DNA of 64,000 nucleotides from contig NZ_JAUQSW010000003.1 in the NCBI RefSeq assembly GCF_030581075.1, forward strand, positions 434,001 through 498,000, given 5' to 3'. This stretch comes from Hymenobacter cheonanensis. Its GTDB lineage: Bacteria > Bacteroidota > Bacteroidia > Cytophagales > Hymenobacteraceae. Every line of letters begins with the position of its first letter. Position 1 is the stretch's first letter. Positions 7,033 through 14,344 of this stretch are shown in pieces. The position numbers and the translations under genes are program-made. The notes beneath the pieces are model-generated. The model worked only from the letters and a program-made list of their open reading frames with translations, was not told where the DNA came from and did no database searches.

Positions 7033-8509
7033 GGAAACACGCCGGCGTATCTACGTCAATGAAAAGCAGCGCCAGTTTCTGGCTGCCAAGCAGAAACGGC
7101 GCAGCTACGTAGGCGGCCGGGGCTCGGGCAAAACCACCGTGGCTGGCCATGAAACCCGCGTGGAGATGAACTACCTGCCCCGGGCCAAGGGCTTCCTGGC
7201 GGGCCTGACCTATACCCAGCTCACCAGCAACACGGTGCCGGCGATGGAAAAGGCCTGGGCCGACCACGGCCTGCGTGAGTACGACCAAAAATCCGGTTTT
7301 GGGCACTACGTGAAGGGCAAGCGCCCCCCGGCTAACTGGATTAAGCCCTACCAGCCGCCCAGCAGCTTCGAGAACGTAATTAGCTTCCTGAACGGCTACA
7401 CCATCCAGATGCTGAGCATGGATAGGGCCGAGCTGGCTAGGGGTGGCAATTACGACTTCGGCCACATCGACGAGTCGGCCCTGATGAAGGAGGAGCACGT
7501 CAACAAGATTCTGCGCCCCATGATTCGGGGCAACATCTACCGCTTCAAGGACGAGCACCACCAGACCTTCTGCGATTATACCTCCGTGCCCTGGCTGCCC
7601 TCGGGCCAGTGGGTATTCAAAACCGAGGACCTGGCCAAAGAAGACCCCGATAACTATTTCTTTCTGGAAAGCACGGCTTACGACAACGTGGCCGTGCTAG
7701 GGGAGAAGTACTTACGTGACCTGCGCAACGGCATGACGCCCCTGGAGTGGGACGTGGAGGTGATGAATAAGCGCCTGACTAAGTTGCCCAACTCGTTCTA
7801 TCCCAGCTTCAATGAGGAGAAGCACGGCGTCTGGAAAACCTTTACCTACACCCACGACGACAAGACCGGCCTAACCCTGGCCATTGATAGCGACCGCGAT
7901 CCGGCCCGGGAACTGGAGCTATCGTTTGACTTCAACGCCGCGTTTACTTCCGTTATCGTGTGCCAGGAGAACGGCCAGGAGTTTCGCTGCCTGGATGCGT
8001 TGTGGGTCAAGCAGAGCGCCACTACCGTGCTTGATGCGTTGGTCAGCAAGTTCATTGCCAGCTACGAGAGCCACGAGCGCAAGCACGTGGTTATCTACGG
8101 CGACCGCAACGGTAATAACAAGCAGGTAGGCAGCAACCTCACCTTCTACCAAACCATTCAGCAGCAGCTGGCCGCTGCTGGCTGGACGTCGGTGCTCATG
8201 GTGCAGGGCCTCGACCCCGACCATCGCCTCAAGCACGTGGCCATTAACCAGCTGCTGGCCGAGACCAACCCGCGCCTGCCCGTCATGCGCTTCAACCGCA
8301 ACAAGTGTAAGTACCTCATCATTTCCATTCAGCAGTCGCCCATCAACCCCGACTGGACGAAGAACAAGAAGAGCGAGAAAAGCAGCATCGACCAGGAGCG
8401 GGCCACTCACCTGAGCGACTGCTTCGACAACATCGTGTACCGCAAGTATGGCCACCTCTTTGGCCAGGTGCAGGTGCATGAGCCGGTCTACTTCCTTGGT
8501 CGAAGCTAG
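7022..8509 (+). CDS. terL: Terminase large subunit
   Basis: A 495-residue packaging motor with two domains. The ATPase has Walker A GGRGSGKT (about residues 31-38) and a Walker B-like strand with catalytic acid in FGHIDES (about 148-154). The RNase H-like nuclease follows with LSFDFNAA (first acid, about 302), YGDRNGNN, and HLSDCFDNI near the end (last acid). Length is normal. It pairs with the overlapping gene upstream and precedes the portal gene, so together they form the DNA-packaging module. All key residues appear intact. Confidence 0.9.
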   Translation: MQPKETRRRIYVNEKQRQFLAAKQKRRSYVGGRGSGKTTVAGHETRVEMNYLPRAKGFLAGLTYTQLTSNTVPAMEKAWADHGLREYDQKSGFGHYVKGKRPPANWIKPYQPPSSFENVISFLNGYTIQMLSMDRAELARGGNYDFGHIDESALMKEEHVNKILRPMIRGNIYRFKDEHHQTFCDYTSVPWLPSGQWVFKTEDLAKEDPDNYFFLESTAYDNVAVLGEKYLRDLRNGMTPLEWDVEVMNKRLTKLPNSFYPSFNEEKHGVWKTFTYTHDDKTGLTLAIDSDRDPARELELSFDFNAAFTSVIVCQENGQEFRCLDALWVKQSATTVLDALVSKFIASYESHERKHVVIYGDRNGNNKQVGSNLTFYQTIQQQLAAAGWTSVLMVQGLDPDHRLKHVAINQLLAETNPRLPVMRFNRNKCKYLIISIQQSPINPDWTKNKKSEKSSIDQERATHLSDCFDNIVYRKYGHLFGQVQVHEPVYFLGRS

Positions 8510-8552
8510 CCCACCTGGTACGTGAGGTGGCAATTGCCACTGCAAAACAATC

Positions 8553-8587
8553 AAAAAGGGCCCTGGCACTATCGCCAGGGCCCTTTT
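8553..8587 (+). terminator. Hairpin terminator after terL
   Basis: Stem AAAGGGCCCTGGC/GCCAGGGCCC with a 7-base loop and a T5 run. It closes the terminase unit. Confidence 0.85.
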
Positions 8588-8809
8588 TGCTGTGCCCCAA
8601 CCCCCCAGGGCCCGTTCATATATACCCCAAAAATTGCCATTTTGGCAATTGCCAAACGCTAAAGGGCGCGCACGGCCGCGTGGGTCACGCAATAAAATTT
8701 GGCTCCTGGGCGGCGCGTTCTGCCTGATTTTCAGCACCTGCGCTCGAAAACACGCAATAATTTATTTCCGTCCTACGCGCCGGTGGGCGAAAGTGGCAAT
8801 TTGAGTCCC
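8588..8809. other. Intergenic stretch with palindromes
   Basis: The 300 bases between terL and the next gene hold the terminator, two copies of GGCAATTGCC (8529-8538 and 8644-8653), and an inverted repeat AATTGCCA/TGGCAATT around 8632-8650. They probably include the promoter of the portal unit or an operator. I see no gene here. Confidence 0.45.
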
Positions 8810-9124
8810 ATGCAACGGACTCACATTCACATTAAGACCGTGCTGGCGGAGATAGAGCTGCCGGATGGCAACGGCCAGCCGCTGGCCTTTTCGCTCGGCT
8901 ACTACAAAACCAACGGCACGAAGGGCAGCAAGGCGGCCGTGCGCAAGGGTGGGCATTCGGGCGGCAGCACGCCCGGGGGCGGCGCGGAGGGCCGCAGCGC
9001 CTTCCGCTACAAACTGAAGGAGAAAGGCACTGTGCAGCTCGTGGACTGCGCCACGGGCCGGCCCTTTGCGCTCAAAATCATTCTGCTCTGCCACTACAAC
9101 GGCCGGGATATTAAGCACGGCTAG
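8810..9124 (+). CDS. Hypothetical protein before portal gene
   Basis: A 104-residue protein starting at the ATG at 8810; the same frame continues upstream but across a region of palindromes. It has a glycine/serine-rich middle (GGHSGGSTPGGGAEGRS) between two beta-like parts. The stop lies three bases before the portal gene. Function is unknown; a head- or portal-associated protein is possible from position only. Confidence 0.55.
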   Translation: MQRTHIHIKTVLAEIELPDGNGQPLAFSLGYYKTNGTKGSKAAVRKGGHSGGSTPGGGAEGRSAFRYKLKEKGTVQLVDCATGRPFALKIILLCHYNGRDIKHG

Positions 9125-9127
9125 GCT

Positions 9128-10399
9128 ATGAAAGCACGCGATATCAAAGACTTAGAAGGCGGTATCTACATCCTGCCCGGGGCCCAGGCCATTGTCGAGC
9201 TAACCAGTAGCGACAAGGCCCAGGACGTGAACTACGGCGCGGCCCCGCTCAGCCAGGGCGGGTTCAAGATTGCGCCCTGGGGCGCCGACAACCTGCAACC
9301 GCAGGCCCTGCTGGCCCTGGTGCACAACAACCACCTCAAGCCGCAGCTCATCACCACGGCCCGCGATTTTCTGCTGGGCTCGCGCATCGGCGTGTTCTCG
9401 CGCAGCATCAAGGAGGGCAAAATCGTGCTTGAGCCGGTGCTCGATACCGAGATGGAGGACTGGTACGAGTCGATTGACGGCGATTCGTCCATGCAGAGCC
9501 TGGCCTACAACCTCGAAACGTTCGCCAATTTCTTCGGCGTGCTCTCGCTGCAAAGCAAAAACTACGTCGAGGCCATCCAAAGCTTCGACGCCACGGTGGT
9601 GCGCGCCCTGGTTACGAGCAAGCCCCGGCCCGAGAAGTACGCCCTGCACCACGATTGGCGCAACTTCCGGGCCGATGAGGCCAAGATTCTGCCCGCCTAC
9701 GACCCGCTGAACCCGTCCAAGTTTGGCGAGTGCCTGCTGCACGGCCGCGACTGGACACCGGGCCAGAAATACTACGACATTCCGCCCTTCTGGGGCGGGC
9801 GCAAGTGGACGGAGGTCAGCAACAAAATTCCGCGCTTTCACAGCAGCGGGCTCGACAACGGCTACAACGTCAAGTACCACATCAAGATACCGATGGGCTA
9901 CTTCGACCAGTTTGGCGACGCCGACGCCCGCAAAAAGGCCGAGCTAGGCCTCATGGCCAACATGAACGAGATGCTGGCCGGGGTCGAGAACACGGATAAG
10001 GTGTTCGTGAGCAAGTTCGCCGTGGATGCCAGCGGCAAGCAGCTGCCGGGCTGGGAAATCGTGCCCATCGAGAACAAGATGAGCGACAAGGCCTACGATT
10101 CGGTGAATCAGCAGGCCAACATTGCCCACACCTCCAGCCACGGCATCGACCCCTCGCTGGCCGGCATCGACACCGGGGGCAAGTTCGGCGGCTCGGGCTC
10201 GGAGAAGCGCATCAGCTACCAGCTGCACGTGGCCCTGCGCACGCCCCAGAAGCGCAAAATCCTGCTCAAGCCCTTCCAGGCGGCCAGCAAAATCATGGGC
10301 TTCAACCCCGCCCACTTCTTCGGCTTCGAGGATATCGACATTACCACCATTGCCGACAACCCGACGGGCAAGCAGAAGGTGGCTAACTCATCTATGTAA
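9128..10399 (+). CDS. Phage portal protein
   Basis: A 423-residue protein of the type that follows the terminase in Bacteroidetes prophages. It has an early WGADNLQPQALLALVHNN segment, a long mixed middle, and the C-terminal HGIDPSLAGIDTGGKFGGSG, then SEKRISYQLHVALRTPQKRK, typical of these portals, which need an assembled ring through which DNA passes. It sits directly between the terminase and DUF6712-like genes. A standard portal signature is not obvious by eye, so family confidence is moderate. Confidence 0.7.
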   Translation: MKARDIKDLEGGIYILPGAQAIVELTSSDKAQDVNYGAAPLSQGGFKIAPWGADNLQPQALLALVHNNHLKPQLITTARDFLLGSRIGVFSRSIKEGKIVLEPVLDTEMEDWYESIDGDSSMQSLAYNLETFANFFGVLSLQSKNYVEAIQSFDATVVRALVTSKPRPEKYALHHDWRNFRADEAKILPAYDPLNPSKFGECLLHGRDWTPGQKYYDIPPFWGGRKWTEVSNKIPRFHSSGLDNGYNVKYHIKIPMGYFDQFGDADARKKAELGLMANMNEMLAGVENTDKVFVSKFAVDASGKQLPGWEIVPIENKMSDKAYDSVNQQANIAHTSSHGIDPSLAGIDTGGKFGGSGSEKRISYQLHVALRTPQKRKILLKPFQAASKIMGFNPAHFFGFEDIDITTIADNPTGKQKVANSSM

Positions 10400-10403
10400 G
10401 GTC

Positions 10404-11345
10404 ATGCTATTCAATACGGTAGAAGAATTGCGCGCCTGCCTGAGCACGGTGCATAAAAACAACTCGGGCTCCTTGCTCAGCTACGTGCCCACGGCCGAAA
10501 CGCTGCACCTGGTGCCAGTGCTGGGCGAAGGCCTGGTGGCGCAGCTGGGCAACCTGCCGGCCGTTGACCCGCCGGCCCACCTGGTCGCCCTGCGCGAGAA
10601 GCTGCGCCCCGCCCTGGCCTACTACGTGGTGCTGGAAGCGGCTCCGTTCCTGGCCACCACCGTGAGCGACTCGGGCGTGACCGAGCAAACGGCCGGCGGC
10701 GCGGTGCCCACCCGCCAGTGGTCGTACAACAACCTGGTTGAAGCCGCCGCCAGCACCGCCGATAAGTTGCTCGACGTGGCCCTGGCCTGGCTCGACCAGC
10801 ACGCGGCCGCCTACGCCCAGGAGCTGGATTCGACCGAGTATCGTAGTCGCAAGCGCCTGCTCATCGCCTCGGCCGACGAGCTGGGCCAGTACGTGGCCAC
10901 GGCCGGCAGCCGGCGGTTTTTCCTGGCCCTGCTGCCCACCCTGCGCCGGGTCGAGGACTTCGACATCGAGGACCTGCTAGGGGAGGAGTTGCTGGAGGAG
11001 CTGCGCGAGGGGCTGGCCAGCGGCGAGGCCCCCTCGGCCGAGGCCAGGCAGCTGCTTAAGCTGGTGCGCCCGGTGCTGGCCCACCGGGCCATCGCCCAGG
11101 GCGTGCTCAGCCTGAGCGTGGCCCTGACCGGCACGAGCCTGCGCCTGCTCTCCGACAACGAGGCCGTGCGCGAGCGCCAGGCCGCCAGCCCCGAGGCCCT
11201 GAGCGCCCTGAGCCAGCAGGCCTACGGCCACGCCGACCGCTACCAGGCCAAGCTCGCCGCCTACCTCGACCAGCTGCGCCCCACGGCCGCGCCCGTCGCG
11301 GCCGAGCTGTACGACAATTCCGGTAAAGCTTCTTTCTGGGTTTAG
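10404..11345 (+). CDS. DUF6712-like phage structural protein
   Basis: A 313-residue protein starting at the ATG at 10404, five bases after the portal stop. Its N-terminus (VEELRACLSTV, then TAETLHLVPVLGEGLVAQL) resembles the DUF6712 family of Bacteroidetes phage proteins, which sit near portal genes. It is alanine- and leucine-rich and probably largely helical; DIEDLLGEELLEELREGL and a late acidic/Arg-rich part suggest oligomeric packing. A head-completion or adaptor role is plausible. A divergent capsid cannot be ruled out, though the composition does not resemble one. Confidence 0.55.
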   Translation: MLFNTVEELRACLSTVHKNNSGSLLSYVPTAETLHLVPVLGEGLVAQLGNLPAVDPPAHLVALREKLRPALAYYVVLEAAPFLATTVSDSGVTEQTAGGAVPTRQWSYNNLVEAAASTADKLLDVALAWLDQHAAAYAQELDSTEYRSRKRLLIASADELGQYVATAGSRRFFLALLPTLRRVEDFDIEDLLGEELLEELREGLASGEAPSAEARQLLKLVRPVLAHRAIAQGVLSLSVALTGTSLRLLSDNEAVRERQAASPEALSALSQQAYGHADRYQAKLAAYLDQLRPTAAPVAAELYDNSGKASFWV

Positions 11346-11347
11346 CG

Positions 11348-11827
11348 ATGCTACGCTTTTATATTTCTGTGCAGGCCATTGAGTTAGTGGCCGTTATCGT
11401 GGCCGGCGTCAGTGGCTTTATCGAGGCGCACGTGTGGTCGCCAGCCTACACCTACTACCTGCTCCTGGTGCTGGTGGTGCTGGATGTGCTCACCAACAAC
11501 CTCGTGGAAAAGCAGCCTTTCCGGGCTAAGAAGCTGGCCTGGCGCCTGGTGGGCTACACCGCCCTGCTGGCCTTCGCCCACGGCTTTGGCGAGCACGAGA
11601 AGGGGCTGTTTTTCCTCACCCAACTGGTGCTGGCCCCCTTCGTGCTGATTCACCTGCGCCGGCTCATTATCGCTTTCGGCAAGCTGGGCCTGGTCGATAG
11701 CGACGTGGCCGACCTGCTGCAACGGCGCATCACGCGCCAGGCGGAGCGCGAAGAGGAGCCCGCCGCTCCCGCCGAAGCTGCGCCCGCCGGCGTGGCTAGC
11801 CCCGAACCCGTAGCCGCCACCGCCTAA
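11348..11827 (+). CDS. Phage holin-like membrane protein
   Basis: A 159-residue protein with about four hydrophobic segments (roughly residues 4-24, 34-50, 66-82, 88-104) and a charged, Glu/Ala/Pro-rich cytoplasmic tail. The pattern VLDVLTNNLVEKQPFRAKKLAWRL recalls the second helix and following basic loop of the phage holin 4 family. It lies 800 bases before the lysozyme gene in a lysis-type cluster. Holins form inner-membrane holes that release the lysozyme. It abuts the next gene without a gap. Confidence 0.65.
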   Translation: MLRFYISVQAIELVAVIVAGVSGFIEAHVWSPAYTYYLLLVLVVLDVLTNNLVEKQPFRAKKLAWRLVGYTALLAFAHGFGEHEKGLFFLTQLVLAPFVLIHLRRLIIAFGKLGLVDSDVADLLQRRITRQAEREEEPAAPAEAAPAGVASPEPVAATA

Positions 11828-12652
11828 ATGCAAACCTTTCGCCTCGACGGCCGCCCGCACCCGGTGCCCGAAGCCTGGGCCGAGCTGACGCCCGCCCAAC
11901 TTTTTGCCGCCGCCCCGCAACTGGGCAGCGAGTCGCTGGCCGCCCGCCTGGCCGTGCTGCGTGCCTGGTGCCCGCAGCTCAAGGACAAGCACGTGCGCCG
12001 GCTCACGGCCGACCAGCTGTGGGACGTGTGCACGCTCGTGGCCTGGGTGTGGCGCCAGCCGCTCGACACGACCGGGGTGCGCGAGTTCACGCACCGGGGC
12101 CGCGCCTACGAGCTGCCCAGCCCCAACCTGCTCGATGCCGTGGCCATCGAGTACGCGATGGCTACCATCTATTTCCAGCAGTTTGCTCACCCGCAGCGCC
12201 CGCAGGCCGCCGCCCTCGACCAGCTGGTGGCCACGCTCTGCCGGCCGCTGCGCGCCGACCTGGCGCAGGTGGCACAAGACCCGGCCTGGGACGGCTTCCG
12301 GCGCGAGAAGTACAACGCCAAGCTGGCCGAGGGCCGGGCCCAGGAGCTGGCCGATGCGCCGCTGGGCGTCAAAATCGTGGTACTGCACCACTTCTTGGCC
12401 GCCCAGCGCTTCATTCATTCGGCTTACAAAGAGGTGTTTAAGAAAGCCGAGGTGCCCACCGGCCCCGCGGCGGCCCAGGCCAAGCCCCGCCACAGCGACG
12501 GCACCGAGCTACTGGAGCTGCTGGCGAGCCTGGCCGAGCGCGGCCTCTACGGCACCTACGACCAGGTCGCGCACACCGCCCTCCACACTGTCCTGTTTAA
12601 CCTGGCCCGCGAGGCCCGCCAGCGGCGCGCAGCCGAGAGAGAAAACGCATGA
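11828..12652 (+). CDS. Hypothetical phage protein between holin and lysozyme
   Basis: A 274-residue soluble, leucine- and tryptophan-rich protein (VRRLTADQLWDVCTLVAWVW, QQFAHPQRPQAAALDQLV). No signal peptide, membrane segment or motif that I recognise. Its stop overlaps the lysozyme start (ATGA), so translation is coupled. It may be a tail or head chaperone, or a lysis accessory; nothing in the sequence decides this. Confidence 0.55.
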   Translation: MQTFRLDGRPHPVPEAWAELTPAQLFAAAPQLGSESLAARLAVLRAWCPQLKDKHVRRLTADQLWDVCTLVAWVWRQPLDTTGVREFTHRGRAYELPSPNLLDAVAIEYAMATIYFQQFAHPQRPQAAALDQLVATLCRPLRADLAQVAQDPAWDGFRREKYNAKLAEGRAQELADAPLGVKIVVLHHFLAAQRFIHSAYKEVFKKAEVPTGPAAAQAKPRHSDGTELLELLASLAERGLYGTYDQVAHTALHTVLFNLAREARQRRAAERENA

Positions 12653-13113
12653 GAACATCTGCCAAGGGCCTAGCCCTCATCAAAGAACAGGAAGGCTTTC
12701 GGGCGCGGCGCTACCTGTGCGCGGCCGGCAAGCCCACCATCGGCTACGGTCACGTGATTCAGGCCAACGAGGCGCACTACAACACGGCCGTGCTCACCGA
12801 GGCCCAGGCCAGCGCCCTGCTTCAGCAGGACGTGGATAGAAAGTACGGCGCCCACGTGGCCGGCCGCGTGCACCGCGACGTGACCCAAAACCAGTTCGAT
12901 GCCCTGGTGTCGCTCTGCTACAACATCGGCACCGGCGGCTTCGACCAGTCGAGCGTACTGGCCCTGGCCAACGCCGGCGCCACCGACCACCGGGTTATCG
13001 TCACGGCCTTCGGGCTCTGGAACAAAGTAACTGACCCTCAAACCAAGGTGAAGCGCGTGAGCGCCGGCCTTACGGCCCGCCGCGCCCGGGAGGCCGCGCT
13101 TTATATCTCGTAA
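12649..13113 (+). CDS. Phage lysozyme (GH24 family)
   Basis: A 154-residue endolysin that cuts the glycan chains of peptidoglycan. The catalytic region EGFRARRYLCAAGKPTIGYGH gives E15, C24 and T30, matching the E-x8-(D/C)-x5-T spacing of T4-like lysozymes, with Cys in place of the T4 Asp, as in many phage GH24 enzymes. Downstream LVSLCYNIGTGGF and the C-terminal helices fit the family, and length is normal. There is no signal peptide, so it needs the holin-like protein for access. It is followed two bases later by the spanin-like gene. Confidence 0.85.
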   Translation: MRTSAKGLALIKEQEGFRARRYLCAAGKPTIGYGHVIQANEAHYNTAVLTEAQASALLQQDVDRKYGAHVAGRVHRDVTQNQFDALVSLCYNIGTGGFDQSSVLALANAGATDHRVIVTAFGLWNKVTDPQTKVKRVSAGLTARRAREAALYIS

Positions 13114-13114
13114 T

Positions 13115-13723
13115 ATGGATAAATTTCTTACTTCCTTGCTCGCCGTGTGGCTGGGCTTCATCGGCGGCCTCATAAGCGCCATCGTAGTGCTGGCCGCCGT
13201 GCTGAGCCTGAGCAGCTGCGCGGCCAGCCACCCGGCCCTGGCCCCGCCCCCGGTCGTGGCAGACAGGGCTACGGTGCAGCACCTCGACTCGCTGACACTC
13301 AAAAACTGGCTGCCCAGCGACCTTTCGGGCCTGCCCCCGTACCTGGTGCCGGCCCCTGCCGGCAGCACCCCCCGGCAGCGCCGGCAGTGGCAAAAAGCCC
13401 AGACCCAGAACCTGGCGCACGCCGGCGTGCTGCCGGCCAAAGTCAAAAACAGCAGCGTTGCCACCGCGCCCGGCGCCACGTCCATCAACCGGCCCACCTC
13501 GGCCGTGGCCACTAGCAGCGGCGCGGCCACCGATGCGCGCAAGGCCGGCCAGCGCGGCGGGGCTAGCGCCGTGGGGCCGGGGGCCGTGGCCACGAGCACC
13601 GACGCCGGCGTTTCGTGGTGGTGGTACGTGCTAGCAGCCGTGGCCGGCGCGGTCGGCTGGGAGGTGCTCACCTCGCAGGTTGCCCCGCTGCGCCTGCTGC
13701 TGAAGTGGCGAAAATTAACTTAA
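13115..13723 (+). CDS. Candidate unimolecular spanin (lipoprotein with C-terminal TM)
   Basis: A 202-residue protein directly after the lysozyme gene. A long hydrophobic N-terminus ends in lipobox LSSC with C35 as the lipidation site. A Pro/Ala/Ser-rich segment (about 36-165) follows, then a C-terminal membrane helix (WWWYVLAAVAGAVGW, about 168-184) and a basic tail. N-terminal outer-membrane lipid plus C-terminal inner-membrane anchor is the architecture of a unimolecular spanin such as T1 gp11, which fuses the two membranes in the last step of lysis. Neighbourhood with holin-like and lysozyme genes supports this, but no sequence homologue is recognised. Confidence 0.55.
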   Translation: MDKFLTSLLAVWLGFIGGLISAIVVLAAVLSLSSCAASHPALAPPPVVADRATVQHLDSLTLKNWLPSDLSGLPPYLVPAPAGSTPRQRRQWQKAQTQNLAHAGVLPAKVKNSSVATAPGATSINRPTSAVATSSGAATDARKAGQRGGASAVGPGAVATSTDAGVSWWWYVLAAVAGAVGWEVLTSQVAPLRLLLKWRKLT

Positions 13724-13740
13724 AAGCTAAGTTTTAGCTA

Positions 13741-13773
13741 AGCCCTCGCTCCTTTCCGGAGCGGGGGCTTTTT
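13741..13773 (+). terminator. Hairpin terminator after lysis genes
   Basis: GC-rich stem around a TTTCC loop with a T5 run, 20 bases after the spanin-like stop. It separates the lysis cluster from the tail genes. Confidence 0.8.
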
Positions 13774-13813
13774 CGTCCTACACCCGGCTAGCCCCCGCGC
13801 CCATCTTGGGTGC

Positions 13814-14344
13814 ATGGCAGACTACCAAGATGAATTTAAGCGCATCCTCGACGAGGAAGTGGGCGATTACGCCGAGCGGGCCTTGCAGCTGCTGGCCGCC
13901 GCCATCCAGGCCAAGGGCCTGGTGCTGACCCAGGAGCTGCTGCACTCGCTCCGGACGGAGGTGGTATCGGCCACCGCCCAGCACGTGGCCACGATGGGCG
14001 TGCTCTTCGAGCAGTACGGCCGCATCAAGGACATGAAGGGCATCAACCGCACCAAGGCCCCGCCCATCGAAGAGATTGAGGCCTACGTGAAAAAGGTCGG
14101 TATCAGTCACTTCGAGTACGTGCCGGGCTACAAGCACGGCCAGTTTCCGCTAGCCAGCAAAACGGCCATCAACCGAATCGCCTGGGGCCTGGCCCGCGCC
14201 AAGCTGCGCGACAACGCCCAGGTGAAACCCAAGTCGTGGTTCAGCAAAACTTTTTACCAATCCATCAACAGCTTCATCGACGCCGTGACCCGCCGCTACC
14301 TGGTGGCCACCGGCACGCACCTCGCAGCCAGCATTAAAATCTAA
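13814..14344 (+). CDS. Hypothetical phage protein upstream of tape measure
   Basis: A 176-residue protein whose stop (TAATG) overlaps the tape measure start. It is charged and mostly helical, with a basic late part (VKPKSWFSKTFYQSINSFID) and no membrane segment. The position before the tape measure suits a tail completion or assembly-chaperone protein, but there is no recognised motif. Confidence 0.6.
   Translation: MADYQDEFKRILDEEVGDYAERALQLLAAAIQAKGLVLTQELLHSLRTEVVSATAQHVATMGVLFEQYGRIKDMKGINRTKAPPIEEIEAYVKKVGISHFEYVPGYKHGQFPLASKTAINRIAWGLARAKLRDNAQVKPKSWFSKTFYQSINSFIDAVTRRYLVATGTHLAASIKI

Noticed and set aside
11384..12493. Large antisense open frame (about 369 codons, minus strand) across holin-like and following genes
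   Set aside because: It lies opposite well-formed plus-strand genes in GC-rich sequence and has a low-complexity, non-protein-like composition; a compositional shadow.
12670..13671. Antisense open frame opposite lysozyme and spanin-like genes
   Set aside because: Compositional shadow; the plus-strand lysozyme has intact catalytic residues.
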